Shown piece after piece: positions 12,853-22,932 of a stretch of DNA of 64,000 bases. The stretch's first letter is position 1; each line of letters starts with the position of its first letter. The stretch covers positions 48,440 to 112,439 of the forward strand of contig NZ_PDWL01000013.1 of assembly GCF_010093185.1 (NCBI RefSeq), in the 5' to 3' direction. The stretch comes from Pseudoxanthomonas jiangsuensis (GTDB taxonomy: Bacteria > Pseudomonadota > Gammaproteobacteria > Xanthomonadales > Xanthomonadaceae). The notes beneath the pieces were generated by a model. The model worked only from the letters and a program-made list of their open reading frames with translations. It was not told the DNA's origin and did no database searches. The position numbers and the translations under genes are program-made.

Positions 12853-14298
12853 CTACAGGAGCGGGGACAGCAGGCGGGCGAAGGCCTCCGGCAGCCGGTG
12901 CCGCCAGAGGCCCTGCGGCCGGTCCAGGCGCACCCGCCGGGCGTGGGCGAACTCGCTTTCGATCAGGCGGGACAGCTCCTGGCAGGCCTGCGGATCGCGC
13001 AAAAGCAGGGAGGCCTCGAAGTTGAGACGGAAGCTGCGGTGGTCGAAATTGGCGCTGCCGACCAGGCACAAGGCGTCGTCGGTCAGCAGCGCCTTGGTGT
13101 GGAGCATGCGCGGACCGTACTCGTAGACCTGGACGCCGGCCTGCAGCAGCTCGTCGAAGTAGGAGCGCGCGGCCAGGGTCACCAGGCGCGAGTCGCTGCG
13201 CCGCGGCACCAGCAGGCGGGTATCCAGGCCGCCGAGCGCGGCCGAGGTGAGGGCCATGCGTGCCGCCTCGCCAGGCACGAAGTACGGGGTCACCAGCCAT
13301 ACCCGGCGCCTGGCCTCGTGGATCGCGGCCACGTGCAGCCGGTGGATCGCCTCCCAGGACGAATCGGGTCCGGACACCAGCACCTGGGCCTGGATCGGTC
13401 CGGGCTCGGCCTGCGGCCAGTAGCCGGCGTCGGCGAACGCGGCCGGCTCGCAGCCGGCCGCGTACACCCAGTCCTCGACGAAGGTCAGCTGCAGGCTGCG
13501 CACCACCTCGCCCTCGACCCGGGTGTGCAGGTCGCGGTAGGCGGTGGGCGAGAGCGACTCGTCCTCCTCGTCGCAGACGTTGATCCCGCCGATGAAGCCG
13601 ATGCCGCCGTCGACCACCACGATCTTGCGGTGGGTGCGCAGGTTCAGCCACGGACGGGTGAACGGGCGCAGGCGGGTGGGGTGGAACCATGCGAACTCGG
13701 CGCCGGCCTCGGTCAATTCGCGCAGGTGGTGCAGGCGCATCGACGAGGAGCCGACCGCGTCCAGCAGCAGCCGCACCTTGACCCCGGCGCGGGCGCGCTC
13801 GAGCAGCGCCTCGAGGATCCGCCGGCCGGTGCGGTCCGGGTTCCAGATGTAGTACTCCAGGTGGACGTGGTGGCGGGCCCGGGCGATGGCCTCCAGCAGC
13901 GCGGCGTAGGTGGCGCAGCCGTCCTCCAGCCACTGCACCGCGGTGGCGGTGGACGGCGGCAGGCCGGTGGTGGCCTGGCCGATGCGGGCCAGCTCCACAC
14001 AGGCGTCGTCACTGGCGGCGGCGCTGGTGAAGTGGCTCATGCCCGAGCGCGAACGACCCCGGCGCAGGCGCTGCCGGCGGATCCTCTGCGGCCCGAGCAG
14101 GAAGTACACCAGGAAGCCGAGGTAGGGCAGCAGCGCCAGCGACAGCACCCAGCTCAGGGTCGCCACCGGCTCGCGCTTCTGCAGCACGATCCACACGCAC
14201 AGCCAGAGGATGTACAGGACCCAGGCCAGCACCAGGTACAGGCCCAGGTGGGGGATCGAGGCGATCCGGTCCCAGGCGGCGAGGAAGACATCGGGCAT
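12853..14298 (-). CDS. cls: Cardiolipin synthase (phospholipase D family)
   Basis: 481 residues. Two N-terminal membrane helices (about 18-68), then two PLD domains, each with an HKD motif: His223-Lys225-Asp230 and His400-Lys402-Asp407, each followed by a conserved GG/GS and N/E pattern ([15 protein letters not shown]). The enzyme condenses two phosphatidylglycerols, or uses phosphatidylethanolamine, to make cardiolipin at the inner membrane. Length and layout fit ClsA-type enzymes. It stands alone, divergent from the radical SAM gene. Confidence 0.92.
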   Translation of the reverse strand: MPDVFLAAWDRIASIPHLGLYLVLAWVLYILWLCVWIVLQKREPVATLSWVLSLALLPYLGFLVYFLLGPQRIRRQRLRRGRSRSGMSHFTSAAASDDACVELARIGQATTGLPPSTATAVQWLEDGCATYAALLEAIARARHHVHLEYYIWNPDRTGRRILEALLERARAGVKVRLLLDAVGSSSMRLHHLRELTEAGAEFAWFHPTRLRPFTRPWLNLRTHRKIVVVDGGIGFIGGINVCDEEDESLSPTAYRDLHTRVEGEVVRSLQLTFVEDWVYAAGCEPAAFADAGYWPQAEPGPIQAQVLVSGPDSSWEAIHRLHVAAIHEARRRVWLVTPYFVPGEAARMALTSAALGGLDTRLLVPRRSDSRLVTLAARSYFDELLQAGVQVYEYGPRMLHTKALLTDDALCLVGSANFDHRSFRLNFEASLLLRDPQACQELSRLIESEFAHARRVRLDRPQGLWRHRLPEAFARLLSPLL

Positions 14299-14471
14299 GG
14301 GCCGATTCTAGGCGAGCTGGAAGAGGTTCGGCCGCCGTGGCGAGGCTGCGTCGCTCGATGGCCGTCTGCAGGCCGGTACCTGCAAGGCAGCGTCCGTCGC
14401 CCACCTGAACCGTTCGGCCCGGCCGCCGCCGCGTCGCTGCCGCTGAGAACGCGCCGGCGTAGCCTGCGCGC

Positions 14472-15557
14472 ATGGCCGAGACGATCAAGGGCCGCGGCTC
14501 GCGGCAGTGGCTGCCGGGCCGCTTCGAGACCACCACCCACGAGGCGGTCGACGACGGCTGGGCCGGACCGGAGGCGGATACCGAGTCCGGCCCCGATCCC
14601 GCGCGGCCGCGCACCCGGGTCGAAGAGGAGACCGCGCGCAGCATCGTCACCCGCAACGATTCGCCGGACGTGGGATTCTCGCAGTCGGTGAACCCGTACC
14701 GCGGCTGCGAGCACGGCTGCTCGTACTGCTTCGCCCGGCCCTCGCACGCCTATCTCAACCTGTCGCCGGGCCTGGACTTCGAGACCCGGATCTTCGCCAA
14801 GACCAATGCGCCGGACCTGCTGCGCCGCGAGTTCGCCCGCCGCGGCTACCGCCCCGAGCCGATCGCGCTGGGCATCAACACCGACGCCTACCAGCCGGCC
14901 GAGCGCCGCCTGGGCCTGACCCGGCGGCTGATCGAGGTCATGCTCGAATGCCGCCATCCGTTCTCGCTGATCACCAAGAACGCCCTGGTCGAGCGCGACA
15001 TCGACCTGCTGCAGCCGCTGGCGGCGCAGAACCTGGTCCAGGTGCATTTCTCGGTCACCACCCTCGACCCGCACCTGAGCGCGCGGCTGGAGCCGCGCGC
15101 CGCGGCGCCGCACGCGCGGCTGCGGGCGATGGCGCGGCTGCACGCGGCCGGTGTCCCGGTCGGGGTGATGTTCGCGCCGGCGATCCCGATGGTGAACGAC
15201 AGCGAGCTGGAAGCGGTGCTGGAGGCGGCGCGGGAGGCCGGTGCGCGCAGCGCGGGCTACGTGCTGCTGCGGCTGCCGCACGAGGTCGCGCCGCTGTTCC
15301 GCGACTGGCTGCAGGCGCACCTGCCCGACCGCGCCGCGCACGTGATGAGCCTGGTGCGGCAGATGCGCGGCGGCCGCGACTACCAGGCGCAGTTCGGCCA
15401 GCGCATGCGGGGCCAGGGCCAGCATGCCGACCTGCTCGCGCAGAGGTTCCGCCTGGCCTGGCGGCGCCTGGGCTATGCCGGGCTGCGTCCGGCGCCGCTG
15501 GATACCAGCCTGTTCCGGCCGCCGCGGCCGGACTCGCCGCAGGGCGAGCTGTTCTGA
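14472..15557 (+). CDS. PA0069-type radical SAM protein
   Basis: 361 residues. The radical SAM cluster motif is CEHGCSYC (Cys79, Cys83, Cys86), inside the family signature NPYRGCEHGCSYCFARPSH. The family is related to spore photoproduct lyase (COG1533); its reaction is unknown. The C-terminal half is rich in Arg. The ATG lies about 170 bp from the divergent cls start. Its stop codon lies inside a short palindrome (GTTCTGAAC) at the border of the amyloid operon promoter region. Confidence 0.88.
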   Translation: MAETIKGRGSRQWLPGRFETTTHEAVDDGWAGPEADTESGPDPARPRTRVEEETARSIVTRNDSPDVGFSQSVNPYRGCEHGCSYCFARPSHAYLNLSPGLDFETRIFAKTNAPDLLRREFARRGYRPEPIALGINTDAYQPAERRLGLTRRLIEVMLECRHPFSLITKNALVERDIDLLQPLAAQNLVQVHFSVTTLDPHLSARLEPRAAAPHARLRAMARLHAAGVPVGVMFAPAIPMVNDSELEAVLEAAREAGARSAGYVLLRLPHEVAPLFRDWLQAHLPDRAAHVMSLVRQMRGGRDYQAQFGQRMRGQGQHADLLAQRFRLAWRRLGYAGLRPAPLDTSLFRPPRPDSPQGELF

Positions 15558-15586
15558 ACCGGCCGGGGTGTAAACCGCGCCGGTAT

Positions 15587-15606
15587 CTGTTGCAGGACTG
15601 AAACAG
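15587..15606. promoter_or_regulatory. Possible activator site upstream of the sigma-54 promoter
   Basis: Inverted repeat CTGTT-N10-AACAG centred about 150 bp before the -24 element, the usual distance for an enhancer bound by a sigma-54 activator. Assignment to the regulator at 21604-22932 is inference. Confidence 0.3.
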
Positions 15607-15740
15607 CGGCCGCACAGCCCGCCGTGGCGGGCATCGCCCGCGCCGGTGGCATCCCGGGTGCTTCCGGACTGATACACCCGAGCTCGGCCCGGATTCCGCG
15701 GGTTCTGCACAACATACTGAAAAACAAGGAAAAAGCAGGT

Positions 15741-15755
15741 TGGCACGATGCCTGC
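15741..15755 (+). promoter_or_regulatory. Sigma-54 promoter of the amyloid operon
   Basis: TGGCACG-ATGCC-TGC matches the -24/-12 consensus TGGCACG-N4-TTGC at 14 of 15 relevant positions with exact GG-GC spacing. Transcription should start near 15766, 25 bp before the first gene. An AT-rich stretch lies directly upstream. Confidence 0.85.
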
Positions 15756-15790
15756 GGAGTAGTCCCGGCCACCACTGCGGGACCGCCGCC

Positions 15791-16303
15791 ATGCATCCGA
15801 ACTCCCTCCTGGCCTGCCTGTCGCTCCTCGCCCTGGCCGCGTCCGCCGCGCCGGCGCGGGCGGCCGATGCGCACCGGGGCGTGCAGGCCCAGCCCGGCGA
15901 GATCGTGCTGCTGCGCGATGTCCACGCGCGCCCGGCCTACCGGCCCGCGCCGCCCGGGATGGCCCTGATCGTCGATCCCTCGCCGCGGCGCGAGCTGGCG
16001 CAGACCCTGGGCACCGGCGAGCTGTCGGATGCCGACTTCGCCGCACTGTCGTCGGGCCAGCAGCTGGACGCCGCCGCCGCCACGGACGGCCCGGCGGTGA
16101 CCCGCCTGACCGCGCAGGCGCTGCAGGGCACCCTGGGCGCGGGCGGCGGTGCCCATGGCGCGGGGACGTCCGTGCTCGGGACCAGCGTGGGCGGCGCCGT
16201 CGGCACGGTCGGCCAGGCCACGCGCGGGATCGGTGCGCAGGTAACCGGCGCCCTGTCGCAGCTGCCGTTCGGCGCCCCGGCCAACCCGGGGAAGGGCCCG
16301 TGA
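15791..16303 (+). CDS. FapA-like exported protein (first gene of amyloid operon)
   Basis: 170 residues with a Sec signal peptide (cleavage near PARAADA). The middle carries GELSDADFAALSSGQ (about 77-90), and the C-terminus is Gly/Ala-rich and low in complexity. Direct similarity to Pseudomonas FapA cannot be shown here. The placement as FapA-like comes from its being the first of six exported proteins in Fap order, its size, and the sigma-54 promoter just upstream. The ATG at 15791 is preferred over the in-frame ATG at 15740, which lies within the promoter. Its stop overlaps the next start (GTGA). Confidence 0.65.
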   Translation: MHPNSLLACLSLLALAASAAPARAADAHRGVQAQPGEIVLLRDVHARPAYRPAPPGMALIVDPSPRRELAQTLGTGELSDADFAALSSGQQLDAAAATDGPAVTRLTAQALQGTLGAGGGAHGAGTSVLGTSVGGAVGTVGQATRGIGAQVTGALSQLPFGAPANPGKGP

Positions 16304-16968
16304 GCCGGCCCTTCCCGGTCGCGCGCGCCGTCGCACGGCGGTCGCGTCCCGGCCTGGTGGCGGCCTTGCTGCTGCTGGCCGCGCTGGCGGTGACCGATCC
16401 GGCCCGGGCCGACGACTACGAGGGCATGCTCGGCTACCTGGCCGATACCCGCCTGGACGGCCGCGCGCTGTCCGGCGCGCGCGGCGCGATCGCGGTCAAC
16501 CAGGCCGCCGGCGACCTCAACCAGCAGGCCAACCTGCGTGCCGTGGCGATCGGCGATGCCGCCGACGCCCACGCCGTCGTGCGGCAGAGGCGCGATGGCG
16601 ACGGGCACGACTTGCCCACGCGCGCCAGCGCCCGGATCGGCGGCGACGCCCTGTCCGGCGCCGGCGGGCTGGCATCGATCAACCAGGCCAGCGGCAGCGG
16701 GAACGCGGAGAGCAACGCGGTGACCGTGCGCCTGGCCGAACAGGGCATACGCGAGACGCCGGACGCACTCCTGTCCGCCAGCGTCTCCGCGTCGGCGGAG
16801 CGGCGCACGGCCGCGGACCCGGCAGCCGGCAGGACCTCGCATCGCGAGGTGGCGGTGGAATCCACCGCCCTGCACGGGTTCGAGGGCGTGCTCCAGCTCA
16901 ACCAGATCGCGGGCTCGGGAAACGAGACCGGCAACGGCTTCGCGTTGTCGGTCCAGCCCGGTCCGTGA
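16300..16968 (+). CDS. FapB-like minor amyloid subunit (nucleator candidate)
   Basis: 222 residues from a GTG overlapping the previous stop; the in-frame GTG is the only start that includes the signal peptide (hydrophobic core LVAALLLLAALAV, cleavage near ARAD). Three imperfect repeats share the pattern G-x-(L/I)-x-x-(V/I/L)-N-Q-(A/I)-(A/S)-G-x-x-N: IAVNQAAGDLNQQAN, LASINQASGSGNAESN and VLQLNQIAGSGNETGN. Gln/Asn-Gly repeats of this type define the amyloid core of FapB and FapC. Its size and position before the large subunit fit the nucleator FapB. Function is inferred. Confidence 0.7.
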   Translation: MSRPFPVARAVARRSRPGLVAALLLLAALAVTDPARADDYEGMLGYLADTRLDGRALSGARGAIAVNQAAGDLNQQANLRAVAIGDAADAHAVVRQRRDGDGHDLPTRASARIGGDALSGAGGLASINQASGSGNAESNAVTVRLAEQGIRETPDALLSASVSASAERRTAADPAAGRTSHREVAVESTALHGFEGVLQLNQIAGSGNETGNGFALSVQPGP

Positions 16969-17016
16969 GGAGCGGTAGTTCAACCCACCAGAAAGCCAGC
17001 AGAGAGAGAGGACATC

Positions 17017-18516
17017 ATGAAAAGGAACGTCAAGTGGACCGTGCTCGCCGTGGCCGTCGCGGCGGCGACCGCCTCGGTCGCCAACGCCGAGACCGTGGAG
17101 GACATCCAGGTCGTCGATTACGACATCACCATCGATGACACCCGCAACTACGAAACCAACGTCACCAACACCAACACCACGGTCGATGACACCACGACCG
17201 TGACCTACACCGACAACTTCGAGTGGAACACCGCGATCAACGAGGAGTACAACACCTCGGTGAACGAGGAATACAACACCTCGGTCAACCAGTCGCTGGA
17301 CGAGAGCTACACCCTCAACCAGGACGTGAACCAGTCGCTGGACGAGAGCTACACCATCGACCAGACCGTGGTCACCTACGACGAGCAGGTCAACGTCGAT
17401 TCCAACATCGAGCGCGACGAGCACAACGTCTCGGTCTCGCTGAACAAGGACCTGTCGCTGACCTCGGACATCGCCTTCTCCGGCGACCCGACCCTGAGCG
17501 GCGACATCGAGATCGATTCGGCCGCGATCGCCGTGGTCGACAACCGCCAGTCGGTTTCCGGCAACACCGGGCTGAACGACGAACTGACCAACGACGCCTC
17601 GATCGACGAGGACACCGCCTCGGCCGCCTCGGGCAACCTGCAGTTCAACGTCGCCGCCGGCGACAACAACGTGCAGGACAACGCCGCGGCGCTGTCGGCG
17701 GCCGACGCCAGCTTCGCCTTCGGCCTGGCCGACGCCGAGGTGTTCGTCAACCAGCAGGGCAGCGGCAACATCACCGCCAACCTGGGCGTGGCCAACGATG
17801 CGGCCATCGGCGGCAACGCCTTCAACGCCGCCAGCGGCAACATCGGCGTCAACGTGACCTCGGGCAACAACAACGCGCAGAAGAACGCGCTGGCCGCCTC
17901 GGTCGCCACCAGCGCCTACGCCCAGGCCAGCGTCAGCTCCAACCAGATCTCCAGCGGCAACCTGGTCGGCAACGCGCCGAAGGTCGAGGAAGCGGTGGAG
18001 ACCCTGGAGTTCTCGCTGACCGGCACGGTCTCGGGCACCACCAGCGCGCAGGGCTCGGGCAGCTACGCCGGCACCGGCAACGCCTACCAGCAGGACAATT
18101 TCTACCTGGATACCTGGGACGGGGAACTGCCGCACCAGAGCGGCGAGGCCACCGGCCATCTCGACATGGACAACGAGATCCAGAACGCGGTGGACAACCC
18201 GTACCGCGACGGCGTCGGCGGCATCGCCTTCGACACCGACGAGGAAGGCACCCTGGGCTACGAGGAGCTGGGCACGGCCGACCTGCAGGCCAGCCTGACC
18301 GGCAGCCTGGACTTCGCCACCCTGGAAGTGGTCGCCGCCGCGACCAACACCGCCTCGCTGTCGGGCAGCGCCTTCTCCGGCGCCAGCGGCAACATCGGCG
18401 TGAACGTCTCGGCCGGCACCGGCAACCAGCAGGCCAACAGCCTGTCGATGGCCGTCGCCCAGCCCTCCACCGGTGGCGAGACTCCCCCGCCGCCGACCGG
18501 CGGCGGCGAAGGCTGA
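17017..18516 (+). CDS. FapC-like major functional-amyloid subunit
   Basis: 499 residues with a signal peptide (MKRNVKW..., cleavage near ANAE). The acidic, Thr/Asn-rich N-terminal half holds short tandem repeats: NEEYNTSV twice and QSLDESYT twice (about residues 75-112). Three imperfect amyloid-type repeats follow near residues 205 (SGNLQFNVAAGDNN), 272 (SGNIGVNVTSGNNN) and 456 (SGNIGVNVSAGTGN), split by linkers of about 50 and 170 residues; three repeats with unequal linkers is the FapC plan. The tail is Pro/Gly-rich. No Cys was seen. It has its own agagagagg ribosome site and is followed by two strong hairpins, as expected for a highly expressed subunit. Confidence 0.78.
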   Translation: MKRNVKWTVLAVAVAAATASVANAETVEDIQVVDYDITIDDTRNYETNVTNTNTTVDDTTTVTYTDNFEWNTAINEEYNTSVNEEYNTSVNQSLDESYTLNQDVNQSLDESYTIDQTVVTYDEQVNVDSNIERDEHNVSVSLNKDLSLTSDIAFSGDPTLSGDIEIDSAAIAVVDNRQSVSGNTGLNDELTNDASIDEDTASAASGNLQFNVAAGDNNVQDNAAALSAADASFAFGLADAEVFVNQQGSGNITANLGVANDAAIGGNAFNAASGNIGVNVTSGNNNAQKNALAASVATSAYAQASVSSNQISSGNLVGNAPKVEEAVETLEFSLTGTVSGTTSAQGSGSYAGTGNAYQQDNFYLDTWDGELPHQSGEATGHLDMDNEIQNAVDNPYRDGVGGIAFDTDEEGTLGYEELGTADLQASLTGSLDFATLEVVAAATNTASLSGSAFSGASGNIGVNVSAGTGNQQANSLSMAVAQPSTGGETPPPPTGGGEG

Positions 18517-18553
18517 CCCGCCAGGCATCCCGCCAAGGGATGACGAGGTGACT

Positions 18554-18619
18554 CCCGGCCATCCGCCGTGGCCGGGAAATCACGGAATGCCCCGTCCCGC
18601 CTCCCCCGCGGGACGGGGC
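18554..18619 (+). terminator. Two consecutive stem-loops after the major amyloid gene
   Basis: First stem CCCGGCCA/TGGCCGGG (18554-18576, 7-nt loop, followed by AAAT). Second stem GCCCCGTCCCGC/GCGGGACGGGGC (18589-18619, 12 bp, 7-nt loop). There is no long T-tract, so partial termination or 3'-end protection of the subunit mRNA is likelier than full stop. Confidence 0.6.
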
Positions 18620-18654
18620 TTCCACTCCCCCGACTTCTTCCTGGGATCCGCGCG

Positions 18655-19365
18655 ATGCGCCCGACCGCCGCCTTCCGCCTGAGCTGCCTGCTGTGCCTGC
18701 CCTGGCTGGGCCTGGCGCCGCCTGTGCCGGCCGCCGACGTCGCCTTCGCCGGCGTGCTGCCCAATGGCGCGCTGTACAGCGCGCCGGTGGAGAGCATGCG
18801 CGAATCCCGCTTCCGCCACCTGGTGCGCCAGCGCACCGATTACAGCTGCGGCGCCGCCTCGCTGGCGACGATCCTGCGCTACGCCTACCGCCTGGAGGCG
18901 GACGAGGACACGGTGATCGAAGGCATGCTCGCCGTGGCCGACCCGGAGATCGTGCGCGAGCGCGGCTTCTCCCTGCTGGACATCAAGCGCTACGTCGAAT
19001 CGCTGGGCATGCGCGGCCGCGGCTACCGGGTCGACGAGGCCCGCCTGCGCTCGCTGCGCGTGCCCAGCCTGGTGCTGATGGACGTGCGCGGCTTCCGCCA
19101 CTTCGTGGTCCTCAAGCAGGTCCGCGGCGACCTGGCCGAGATCGGCGATCCGATCCTGGGCAACCGGGTGATGCCGCTGGCCGAGTTCCTCGACGCCTGG
19201 CCGTCGCGCGCGGTTTTCGTCGTGATAGGCACCGACTTCGACCGCAACACGGTGCTGCTGCAGCCCAGCACCCGGCCCAGCGCCCGCGCCCTGTACGCGC
19301 GCCAGGGGCCGATCACCGACGCCGAGCTGCTGGATTTCGGCTTCACCCATGCCGACCTGTTCTGA
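18655..19365 (+). CDS. FapD-like C39-family cysteine peptidase
   Basis: 236 residues with a signal peptide (cleavage near VPAADV). The C39 core is clear: the catalytic Cys in RTDYSCGAASLATILRYAY (motif with Gln-Arg just before), the His in FRHFVVLKQV, and Asp in EIGDPILG. FapD in Pseudomonas is the only C39 peptidase of the fap operon and is needed for amyloid export. There is no ABC-transporter domain, so it acts alone in the periplasm. The ATG at 18655 is chosen because upstream starts would bury the signal peptide. Confidence 0.8.
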   Translation: MRPTAAFRLSCLLCLPWLGLAPPVPAADVAFAGVLPNGALYSAPVESMRESRFRHLVRQRTDYSCGAASLATILRYAYRLEADEDTVIEGMLAVADPEIVRERGFSLLDIKRYVESLGMRGRGYRVDEARLRSLRVPSLVLMDVRGFRHFVVLKQVRGDLAEIGDPILGNRVMPLAEFLDAWPSRAVFVVIGTDFDRNTVLLQPSTRPSARALYARQGPITDAELLDFGFTHADLF

Positions 19366-19376
19366 AGGAGCGGACC

Positions 19377-20174
19377 ATGCGAACCCCTACTGCAAGACGC
19401 GGCCTGTGCCTGGCCCTCGGCCTGGCGGCGATCCCCGCGTCCTCGGCCTGGGCCCAGGACGCGGCAGGCAATGCCGCGGCGCCCGGCCAGGGCCTGACCG
19501 AGCTGAGCGACGAGGAACTGGCCGGCATGCGCGGCCGCTACACCGTCGGCGGCGACCAGGTCGCCTGGTTCGGGGTGACCATGGTCTCCAGCTGGCAGCT
19601 GGAGAACGGCCAGCACCTGGAAGGCCGCCTGACCCTGGCGGTGGACGCCGCCGCGCCGGACCGGCCGAAGCTGAGCTTCCAGCCGCACGTGAGCATCACC
19701 GCTACCGACGCCCCGCTGCCTACCGAGGGCAGCCGTGCGATCAACGCCAGCGGCCTGGCCAACGTCGACGGCCTGGTGCAGAGCGTGCAGGTGGCCGGCG
19801 ACGGCAACCGCGCCCACAACCTGGCCCGGGTCTCGCTGCGCAACGCCGCTCCGGGCAGCACGGCGGAGGACGCAGCTGCCACCGACGCGCCGCTGTCCGC
19901 GAACGCCAGCCTCGCCGGCATGAGCGCCAGCGCCGGGTTGCAGGACCAGACCGCTCGGGTGCTGCTGCAGATCGACGGCCACGGCGCGGTCGAGCAGTGG
20001 ATCGGCCGCAGCGGCATGGGCCAGACCATCCAGCTGGCCAGCGACGGCCAGGCCGCCAGCAACTGGATGGAGGTCGACATCGTCCGCCAGCCTTTGGCCG
20101 GCGGCCGCGCCCAGCTCGGCCAGAACGTGGCCCAGGCGATCGCCCTGGGCCGCGGCATCGCCCTCGGCTACTGA
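19377..20174 (+). CDS. FapE-like exported protein with LSDEELAGMRGR motif
   Basis: 265 residues, ATG behind an aaggag site 11 bp after the peptidase gene. Signal peptide to about AWAQD, then LTELSDEELAGMRGRYT (about 40-55), then a beta-rich domain including NVDGLVQSVQVAGDGNRAHN and GQTIQLASDGQAASN, which echo the amyloid repeat pattern. FapE is the minor extracellular component in Pseudomonas; assignment here is by order and repeat character. The LSDEELxxxRG motif resembles double-glycine leader motifs cut by C39 peptidases, and a C39 peptidase is the next gene upstream. Confidence 0.62.
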   Translation: MRTPTARRGLCLALGLAAIPASSAWAQDAAGNAAAPGQGLTELSDEELAGMRGRYTVGGDQVAWFGVTMVSSWQLENGQHLEGRLTLAVDAAAPDRPKLSFQPHVSITATDAPLPTEGSRAINASGLANVDGLVQSVQVAGDGNRAHNLARVSLRNAAPGSTAEDAAATDAPLSANASLAGMSASAGLQDQTARVLLQIDGHGAVEQWIGRSGMGQTIQLASDGQAASNWMEVDIVRQPLAGGRAQLGQNVAQAIALGRGIALGY

Positions 20175-20207
20175 GCCGCGAAGGGCAACGACTGAAGGAG
20201 CAGCGAA

Positions 20208-21584
20208 GTGAACCGCATGGACCCCGACCGCCCCGCGCCGCCGACCCTGGCCCGCGCCATCGCCTTGGTCCTGCTGGCCGCCGGCGCGCCCGCCGCGCTG
20301 GCCCAGCAGGCGCCGTCGGCGCCTGCCAGCGAGGCCGAACTGCGCCAGCTGGCCGAGCAGCTGGCCGCGCTCAAGAACAGCTACGCCCAGGAAGTGCGCC
20401 GGCTGCGCGAGCTGGACATGCAGGTGCAGGCGCTGCAGTCGAGGCTGGCGGGCCGGGTCCAGGCCGCCACCGCGCCGCCGCCGGCGGTCGCGCAGGCGCA
20501 GGCGCAGGCCGACGCCGACGCCCAGGCCATGCCGGAACCCGCCGCCACCACCGCCGCGCCGGCCGGCGACGGCGGCTACGCCAGCACCGCGGCCGAGGCC
20601 GAGCAGGCGCGCGAACGCGAGGTCGCGCGCAGCGTCGCCGACGTCAAGCAGCAGACCCGCACCCTGTTCGACCAGCGCCTGGTGATCGAGAACGGCCTGA
20701 CCTACAACCGCTACGACCGCAAGCAGCTCTCGCTCAACGGCTTCCTGGCGCTGGACGCGATCTTCCTCGGCAACATCGCGATCGAGAACGTGGAATCGGA
20801 CACGCTCAACTACAACCTCGGCCTGCGCTGGGGCGTGAGCCCGCGCCTGACCCTGAACCTGGACGTGCCCTACGTGGCGCGCAAGACGATCTACCAGAAG
20901 GGCGGCGCCGGCGGCTCGGCGGCGGCGATCGCGCAGGAGGAAACCAGCGGCCACGGCCTGGGCGACGTCACCGCCAGCGCCAACATCAAGCTGCTGCCGG
21001 AGCGGGGCTGGCGCCCGGAGACGGTGCTCAACGTGGGGGTGACGGCGCCGACCGGACGCGAGCCCTACGGGATCCCGTGGAACGTGCTCGAGCGCGACGA
21101 CGACGATTTCATCCGCTTCGCGGTGCCGGAGGAGCAGCCCACCGGCAACGGCACCTGGCAGGCCAGCGTCGGCCTGTCGGCGGTGAAGACCTCCGACCCG
21201 GCGATCCTGTTCGGCAACATCGGCTACACGTACTCGTTCGAGTCCAGCTTCGACGACATCGACAACAATCCGGACACGGTCAATCCGGGCAAGGTGAAGC
21301 TGGGCGATTCGTTCTACTTCGGCGCCGGCGTGGCCTTCGCCTTCAACGAGCGCACCAGCCTGAGCATCTCGCTCAGCGACCGGCTCAGCGCGCGGGCACG
21401 CACCCGCTACGAGGGCGCGCCATGGGCCAAGGTGATCGGCAGCGACGGCAACGCGGCGATGTTCAACCTGGGCGTGACCTACGCCATGAACCCGCACGCG
21501 ACCATGGTCGGCCTGCTCGGCATCGGCCTGACCCCGGACGCGCCGGACTTCAGCCTCGGCCTCAAGGTCCCCTACACCTTGTAG
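20208..21584 (+). CDS. FapF-like outer-membrane amyloid export channel
   Basis: 458 residues. GTG at 20208 sits 7 nt after a GAAGGAG site, better placed than the ATG nine bases on. Signal peptide (cleavage near ALAQQ), then a heptad-type coiled coil (about 38-85, AELRQLAEQLAALKNSY onward), an Ala/Pro linker, and a C-terminal beta barrel of about 280 residues with alternating strands ending in aromatic or hydrophobic residues (final LKVPYTL). Coiled coil plus linker plus barrel is the FapF plan, a trimeric channel gated by its helical plug. It ends the operon at a shared palindrome with the convergent regulator. Confidence 0.75.
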   Translation: MNRMDPDRPAPPTLARAIALVLLAAGAPAALAQQAPSAPASEAELRQLAEQLAALKNSYAQEVRRLRELDMQVQALQSRLAGRVQAATAPPPAVAQAQAQADADAQAMPEPAATTAAPAGDGGYASTAAEAEQAREREVARSVADVKQQTRTLFDQRLVIENGLTYNRYDRKQLSLNGFLALDAIFLGNIAIENVESDTLNYNLGLRWGVSPRLTLNLDVPYVARKTIYQKGGAGGSAAAIAQEETSGHGLGDVTASANIKLLPERGWRPETVLNVGVTAPTGREPYGIPWNVLERDDDDFIRFAVPEEQPTGNGTWQASVGLSAVKTSDPAILFGNIGYTYSFESSFDDIDNNPDTVNPGKVKLGDSFYFGAGVAFAFNERTSLSISLSDRLSARARTRYEGAPWAKVIGSDGNAAMFNLGVTYAMNPHATMVGLLGIGLTPDAPDFSLGLKVPYTL

Positions 21585-21603
21585 GAGCCGGCAAGGCCAG
21601 CTC

Positions 21604-21608
<5 letters not shown>
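21580..21608. terminator. Palindrome holding the stop codons of two convergent genes
   Basis: TGTAGGAGC (21580-21588) pairs with GCTCCTACA (21600-21608) across 11 nt. The TAG stop of the FapF-like gene (21582-21584) and the TAG stop of the opposite regulator (21604-21606) both lie in the arms. It resembles REP-type elements of Xanthomonadaceae; a bidirectional terminator role is inferred. Confidence 0.6.

Positions 21609-22932
<1,324 letters not shown>

Noticed and set aside
17239..17352. Repeats in the amyloid gene as a CRISPR-like array.
   Set aside because: They are in-frame coding repeats without spacers.
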